A DNA stretch of 56,913 bases, from NCBI GenBank assembly GCA_017540175.1, contig JAFYBN010000061.1, forward strand, positions 1-56,913, in the 5' to 3' direction. Position 1 is the first letter of the stretch. Every line of letters begins with the position of its first letter. This stretch comes from Clostridia bacterium. GTDB lineage: Bacteria > Bacillota > Clostridia > Oscillospirales > CAG-272. The notes beneath the pieces were generated by a model that worked only from the letters and a program-made list of their open reading frames with translations, had not been told where the DNA came from and searched no databases. Of this stretch, positions 52,071 to 56,913 are shown piece by piece. The position numbers and the translations under genes were made by a program.

Positions 52071-52332
52071 GCCGCCCGCAGAGTCTGCCCGGATCCCTCG
52101 GAGAACGGGAAAAAAGCCCGATCCCCGCAGGCGGCGGGATACGCCCGGCGGCAGGCAAAGCTCCGCCTCCCGTGTGTGACGGCACGGCACTCCGGCTGCC
52201 GTCGGATCACGCGCGTTTCTGTACCCAAAACGGCTGACACACACCCTTCTTCGGCGATATGACGGGAGCCGGGCACAGAGAGCCCGATGCTCCGGAAAAC
52301 AAACACATCCCTATACAGAAAGGTTCATTTTT
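52071..52332. other. 262-base region between the two receptor kinases
   Basis: No gene or T-run terminator. The right part is a diverged copy of the first kinase's proximal promoter region (see 52234-52263), so the pair was duplicated together with upstream sequence. The GC-rich left part has short inverted repeats only. Confidence 0.55.
52234..52263 (+). promoter_or_regulatory. diverged promoter copy before the second kinase
   Basis: CTGACA (52234-52239), 18 bases, TATGAC (52258-52263). It shares the flank AAAACGG before the -35 and CGGYGATAT around the -10 with the promoter at 48449-48478, but both boxes have decayed, so the second gene may rely on read-through. Confidence 0.45.
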
Positions 52333-55300
52333 ATGGACATCGAAAATGACCTGCTGAAATCCGTCTGGCCCGAGTGGCAGATCGTGCGCCAGCTCGGAAA
52401 GGGCTCCTACGGTACGGTGTACGAGATCGTCCGCACCGACGGGGGCTTCACCAGCAACGCGGCGGTCAAAATCATCACGATCCCGTCCGACCCGGCGGTA
52501 GTGGATACGATGAAATCGGAGGGGATGAACGAAACGGCGGCTCGGACCTATCTCGAGAGCATCGTCGACGATTTCGCGCGCGAAATCAGCGTGATGAACT
52601 CCCTCAAGGGCGCGCCGAACATCGTCTCCATCGAGGACTACCGTCTTCTCAAAAGGACGGACACGCTCGGCTGGTTCATTCTGATCCGCATGGAGCTGCT
52701 CACCCCCCTCTCTTCCTATATGTCGGAGCATCCCTTCAACGAAGAGGCTACCGTCAAGCTCGCGCGCGACATGTGTTCCGCGCTCGATTACTGCGCCAAG
52801 CTGGACATTCTCCACCGCGACGTCAAGCCTCAGAACGTTTTCGTCGACAAATTCGGAACGTTCAAGCTCGGCGACTTCGGCATCGCGCGCAAGATCGAGC
52901 AGACGGCGAACGGGCTTACCCACAGGGGCACCTACAATTACATGGCGCCCGAGGTCGCCCGACAGGAGCAGTATGACAACCGGGCGGACATCTATTCGCT
53001 GGGCATCATGCTCTATCAGTTCATGAACAGCAGCCATCTGCCCTTTCTGCAGACGGAGTCCCAGCTCACCGATCCGGAATCACGGATGCGGGCGCTCCAA
53101 ATGCGTTTCAGCGGCAAGCCCCTGCCGCCGCTGACGAACGCCTCCCCGGAGTTCGCGCGCATCATTCAGAAGGCGTGCGCCTTCAAGCCCGAAAACCGCT
53201 ACGATTCGGCGAAGGCGATGAAGAAAGACCTCGACAAGCTGGCGGCGGGTGTCGGAAACGAGGACGATAAGAAGAAGCCTCCGAAGAAAAAAGGGCTGCG
53301 CATCGCGCTCCTTGCCCTTCTTTTGCTCCTCGTCGTCGGCGGCGCCGCATTCGGCATCGCCTCCGTCATCACCAAGGCGAACGCAAAGATCACCGTGCCG
53401 AACGTCGTGGGCTATACGGAGGAAGACGCCGCCTCGGTTCTGAAACAGGCGGGACTGGTCAGCCTGCGGGAGATCGAATACTCCTCCGAGGCGGATCGCG
53501 GCAAGGTCCTGCGCCAAAGCGTCGCGTCCGATCAAAAGGTCAAAAAGAACACGAAGGTTGTGCTCACCGTCAGCGGCGGCGAAGATTTTATTGAGAGCAT
53601 CCGAATCGGGGTTAGTCCGACGAACACCGACTATGTCACCGGTGAACGGATCAACACCGCCGGGCTCACGCTGATCCCGATCTACGCGAGCGGCGAGGCA
53701 GGCGAGCCGATCTCGGACGGCTTCAGCGTTGAGCCCGAGACATTCGACGCGCCGGGCGAGCAAACCGTGACCGTGAGGTACGGCGATCTTTCCGCACAGT
53801 TCCCCGTGACCGTCACGGAGCGTCCGATCCCTCCTGCCCACGTAACGGGCATCGAAGTCAAGGACAATCCGACGACGAACGCGAAGTATCACGTACACGA
53901 CAAATTCGATCCGACGGGGCTGACGCTGACCGCCTTCATGAGCGACGGCACGGAGCAGACGGTCACATCCGGCTTCCGGTGCACGGTCGACGGGAGCAAT
54001 TCCGACGTATTCGGCAAGGCGGGTAAGATCGACGTCAAGGTCAGCTATACGGACCCGCGGTCGGACGAGACCTTCAGCACGAAGCTGAACGTGAAGGTCT
54101 CCGAAAAGCTCACGTCCGTCAAGGTCAAAACGATCGACGGCGCGAAGGTCGAATACCATCCCGGCGAAGCGTTTGACGGGACCGGATTCCTTTTGACCCT
54201 TCACTACGACGACGGTTCGGCAAGAGGCCGGAATGATGATATTTCGAAAGGATTTGCGTTCAAGTCCGAACCGTTCGACTCGGAGGGAGAGAAGACCGTC
54301 ACATTTACCTACACGGATCCGGACACGAAAGCCGAGTATACCGATGTGTTCACCGTGATGGTCAGGAACGCGGTGCCGACGGAGATCACGCTCAAAGACA
54401 AGCCGAAAACGACTGCCTATAAAGTCGGCGATAGATTCGACAAGACAGGGCTGACGCTGAATGTGACCTACGACGACGGACATACGGAAACGGTCACGAA
54501 CACAAGCGCATTTGCCTGCACGGTCGAAGGCACCGATTCCGATACGTTCACCAAGGCGGGCAGCTCCGTCAAAGTCACCGTAAAATACGGCGGTCTGACG
54601 ACGAAGGGACCGATCACGGTGAAGGTCTACCAGCTGACGGGGATCGAAGTCAAATCCGGACCGTCAAAGACGAATTATGTCGTCGGCGACGAGTTTGACC
54701 CGAAGGGGCTCAGACTGACCGCGGTCTATAAAGCGGGCAGTGAGGAAAACAGAGAAGATATCCCGGACGGGGATCTCAAGGATACGGACAAATTCAGCTG
54801 GACGATCAAGGGCAGCAGTACCGGCAAGTTCAACGCGACCGGCGACAATATCACCGTCACCCTCTCGTATCGGGACCAGACCGTAACGACACCCCGGACA
54901 AAGGATCTGCCCGTGAAAGTCAGCGCCGTGCTGAAGGAGATCAAGGTCAAATCCATGTCGAAGACGACGGAGTATTTCGTCGGCGATCAATTCGACAAGA
55001 CGGGGCTGACGCTGAATGTGACCTACGACAACGGCACGAAGAACGGAACGACGAAGGAGATCTCGTCGGGCTTCACCTGCAAGGCAGAGTCCTTCGGCAC
55101 TGCGGGAAATAAAAAGGTCACCGTCACATACAAGGAAGGCTCGGTCGAGAAAACGACCTCTTTCGACGTGACCGTGCTCAAGCTGACGAAGATCGAGGTG
55201 AAGAATCAGCCGAAGACGACGAAGTATTTCGTCGGCGACAAATTCGATCAGACCGGACTGACGCTGACCGCGACCTACACCGACGGCACGACGAACGGCA

Positions 55301-56709
55301 CGAAGAAGGAGATCGAGGTCACGACGGGCTTCATCTGCAAGCCCGAGTCGTTCAGCAAGGCGGGAGAGATAACGGTCACGGTCGAATACACGGACAAAAA
55401 CAAGACGACGACCGTGAAAACGTCCTTCCCCGTGACCGTGAAGGAAAGACCCGAGCTGACAGGGATCACGGTCAACGCCGGCAGCGTCAAAAAAGACTAT
55501 TTCTACGGCGAAGCCTTCAATCCGGCAAATCTTGTTGTGACCGCGAACTACAGCGACGGCGACGCGCGGCAGGTCACGAACTACGACTGGGAGCCCAAGA
55601 GCTTTTATACGAAGGGCAGCGTTCCGGTCACCGTCAGCTATACCGAAGGCACAAAGACCGTGAAAGCGAAGGAGCCGATCTATGTGAACGTCACGGCGCA
55701 GGTGACGGGGATCACAGCTCATACCGACAACGTGAAGCATGAGTATTTCGTCGGTCAGTTCTTCGATTCGACAGGTCTTGTCGTGACCGCGAATTACAGC
55801 GACGGGACTTCAACGCCCATCTACGACTACACCTGTACGGCCGAGTCCTTCGCCACACCGGGAAATAAGACCGTCACCGTTTCCTACTGGGGTCTGACCG
55901 ATACGTTCCCCGTGACTGTCAAAGAGATCTTGCCGACGAAGATCGAGCTCTATTCTCCGCCGAAAAAAACGGTTTACTTCCTCAACGAGCCCTTTGACAA
56001 GACAGGGCTGTCGCTGACCGTGACTTACAATAATAATACAGCGGAAACGATCTCGGACGGCTTCACGTGCACAGCCGAATCCTTTGCCACGCCGGGAAAT
56101 AAGACCGTCACCGTTCAATACAAAGGTCTGACCCTGAACCCGCCGCTTACAGTGACTGTCCAAAAGAAGGATCCCGTAGTAACCGGGGTCAAAGTCAGTC
56201 TCTCCGGCAACCCGCGGACGGAATACCTCGTCGGCGACAAATTCGATCCGACGGGATTCGCGCTGAAAAAGGTCTACGACGACGGAACGGAATCGGAACC
56301 GATGACGAGCGGCTTCAGCAACGACGCTCCCGCGAAGTTCACGCGCGAAGGATACGAAAAAATCACCTTCACGTACAAGGATCCGGGAACCGGGAAAGAG
56401 TTTAAAGACTCCTACAGCGTGTCGGTCGAGTACGGCAGGATCACGGACGCGTCAATCACGAGCAATCCCTATAATCAGAGCTATAGTTTAGGGGATTCTC
56501 TCGATCTGTACGGCATCGAGGTGACGGTGGTGTACGAGAACGGCTACACGGAGGAATGGGGTTCGAACCGTATAGAGCCCCTCGTCGACGAAAATCCCGA
56601 AAATGCCGAACAACTCAGACATTCCAGCTCAAGCGCGTCGATCTCGTTTGTTGTCAGCGACGGGAAAGGATTCAGCAAAGAACTCGTCTTCTACATCGAA
56701 GTGAATTGA
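52333..56709 (+). CDS. transmembrane Ser/Thr kinase with PASTA and twelve Ig-like repeats
   Basis: 1458 residues, paralogue of the preceding gene. Kinase domain (about 15-300): GKGSYGTVY (22-30), Lys46, HRDVKPQN with Asp163, DFG, MAPE; the first 300 residues are very alike in both proteins. A short Lys-rich linker replaces the long repeat linker, then one membrane helix (IALLALLLLLVVGGAAFGIA, about 325-345), one PASTA-like repeat (VPNVVGYTEEDAASVLKQAG, about 355-416), and twelve Big_3-type Ig-like repeats of 76-95 residues to the C terminus (420-1458), each with a KTxYFVGDxFDxTGLTL-type strand and a closing KVTVTY-type strand. No sortase signal and no discoidin domain. Likely a long stalk sensor; ligand unknown. 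Confidence 0.9.
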   Translation: MDIENDLLKSVWPEWQIVRQLGKGSYGTVYEIVRTDGGFTSNAAVKIITIPSDPAVVDTMKSEGMNETAARTYLESIVDDFAREISVMNSLKGAPNIVSIEDYRLLKRTDTLGWFILIRMELLTPLSSYMSEHPFNEEATVKLARDMCSALDYCAKLDILHRDVKPQNVFVDKFGTFKLGDFGIARKIEQTANGLTHRGTYNYMAPEVARQEQYDNRADIYSLGIMLYQFMNSSHLPFLQTESQLTDPESRMRALQMRFSGKPLPPLTNASPEFARIIQKACAFKPENRYDSAKAMKKDLDKLAAGVGNEDDKKKPPKKKGLRIALLALLLLLVVGGAAFGIASVITKANAKITVPNVVGYTEEDAASVLKQAGLVSLREIEYSSEADRGKVLRQSVASDQKVKKNTKVVLTVSGGEDFIESIRIGVSPTNTDYVTGERINTAGLTLIPIYASGEAGEPISDGFSVEPETFDAPGEQTVTVRYGDLSAQFPVTVTERPIPPAHVTGIEVKDNPTTNAKYHVHDKFDPTGLTLTAFMSDGTEQTVTSGFRCTVDGSNSDVFGKAGKIDVKVSYTDPRSDETFSTKLNVKVSEKLTSVKVKTIDGAKVEYHPGEAFDGTGFLLTLHYDDGSARGRNDDISKGFAFKSEPFDSEGEKTVTFTYTDPDTKAEYTDVFTVMVRNAVPTEITLKDKPKTTAYKVGDRFDKTGLTLNVTYDDGHTETVTNTSAFACTVEGTDSDTFTKAGSSVKVTVKYGGLTTKGPITVKVYQLTGIEVKSGPSKTNYVVGDEFDPKGLRLTAVYKAGSEENREDIPDGDLKDTDKFSWTIKGSSTGKFNATGDNITVTLSYRDQTVTTPRTKDLPVKVSAVLKEIKVKSMSKTTEYFVGDQFDKTGLTLNVTYDNGTKNGTTKEISSGFTCKAESFGTAGNKKVTVTYKEGSVEKTTSFDVTVLKLTKIEVKNQPKTTKYFVGDKFDQTGLTLTATYTDGTTNGTKKEIEVTTGFICKPESFSKAGEITVTVEYTDKNKTTTVKTSFPVTVKERPELTGITVNAGSVKKDYFYGEAFNPANLVVTANYSDGDARQVTNYDWEPKSFYTKGSVPVTVSYTEGTKTVKAKEPIYVNVTAQVTGITAHTDNVKHEYFVGQFFDSTGLVVTANYSDGTSTPIYDYTCTAESFATPGNKTVTVSYWGLTDTFPVTVKEILPTKIELYSPPKKTVYFLNEPFDKTGLSLTVTYNNNTAETISDGFTCTAESFATPGNKTVTVQYKGLTLNPPLTVTVQKKDPVVTGVKVSLSGNPRTEYLVGDKFDPTGFALKKVYDDGTESEPMTSGFSNDAPAKFTREGYEKITFTYKDPGTGKEFKDSYSVSVEYGRITDASITSNPYNQSYSLGDSLDLYGIEVTVVYENGYTEEWGSNRIEPLVDENPENAEQLRHSSSSASISFVVSDGKGFSKELVFYIEVN
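54900..56160 (+). repeat. DNA-level similarity among Ig-like repeat units
   Basis: Adjacent units match closely in DNA, for example the blocks at about 54960 and 55212 (252 bases apart) and at about 55810 and 56068 (258 apart, both containing CCGGGAAATAAGACCGTCAC). This points to recent unit duplication or conversion. Confidence 0.75.
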
Positions 56710-56913
56710 GGCTGCCGCGGCCTTCGGGTCCGCGTCTTCCCCGCCGGAAGCGTCAATCGGACGTGAAAGGGCCTGTCGCAAATAGTCCCAAAAGTTTTCG
56801 TCCACCTTTTTCAAAAGGTGGTGTGGGTGTTGCAGTTCGCTCTGCGAACTGCTGCAGCGCCCTGACCCGAGGTCCCGAGATTCGCGCGGAGCGCGAACTC
56901 TCCGACCTCGGAA
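56710..56913. other. hairpin-rich non-coding segment at the right edge
   Basis: Contains CCACCTTTT/AAAAGGTGG (about 56800-56821), GCAGTTCGC/GCGAACTGC (about 56834-56854), TTCGCGC/GCGCGAA (about 56882-56898), and an outer CCGAGGTC/GACCTCGG pair. The stretch before it (56710-56770) shows no T-run terminator for the kinase gene. It looks like a mosaic of palindromic repeat units cut by the window end. Confidence 0.6.

Overview
The window comes from a high-GC member of the Clostridia, most likely an uncultured gut-type relative of the Oscillospiraceae or Christensenellales. This is inferred from: a complete S10-spc-alpha ribosomal run with a KOW-domain gene between map and infA; zinc-type S14 and L36; a zinc-lid adenylate kinase; the DUF2232-gdpP-rplI-dnaB order; strong sigma-A promoters (TTGACA-17-TATAAT type) with AGGAGG ribosome binding sites; and small Clostridial families (RNHCP, DUF6472-like). 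No marker fixes the genus.

Layout. 1-500: tRNA-Ser(GGA) with its own promoter and an unusual fold-back terminator. 500-6,450: an RNHCP zinc protein, a secreted Thr/Gly/Ser-rich protein, then a leftward cluster (small membrane protein, class B PBP2, endonuclease III, DUF6472-like, diacylglycerol-kinase-type lipid kinase). 6,800-9,816: a rightward three-gene cassette of two Gfo/Idh/MocA oxidoreductases around a ThuA-like protein. 10,079-27,094: 32 leftward genes from rpsJ to rplQ, including secY, adk, map, infA and rpoA, driven by a consensus promoter at 27,338-27,366. 27,602-33,327: rightward membrane protein, TelA family, TPM-domain protein and ABC-F ATPase. 33,504-40,398: leftward DUF2232 membrane protein, gdpP (c-di-AMP phosphodiesterase), rplI, dnaB, dxs. 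40,674-45,229: rightward membrane protein, GH36 alpha-galactosidase, SpoU/TrmH methyltransferase and two unknowns, several translationally coupled. 45,374-47,757: leftward NAD salvage operon (nicotinamidase, NMN/NaMN adenylyltransferase, nicotinate phosphoribosyltransferase). 48,564-56,709: two adjacent paralogous transmembrane Ser/Thr kinases with very large ectodomains.

The kinase pair is the most unusual content. Each has a conserved cytoplasmic kinase domain, one membrane segment, one PASTA-like repeat and then an array of Big_3-type Ig-like repeats (5 in the first, 12 in the second). The first also ends in two nearly identical discoidin-like (F5/8 C) domains. They look like a duplicated receptor-kinase system, with a duplicated and diverged promoter region and a set of regularly spaced TTGACA elements upstream.

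A second theme is a dispersed hairpin element of about 115 bp. It occurs after the oxidoreductase cassette and after dxs, and as an inverted pair inserted inside the ribosomal run between rplR and rpsE. Other structure includes related leader-like segments before rpsJ and rplC, tandem repeats near PBP2, TPM and the 40.5 kb promoter, and a hairpin-rich segment at the right edge. All functional names are from reading translated sequence and motifs; no database search was possible.
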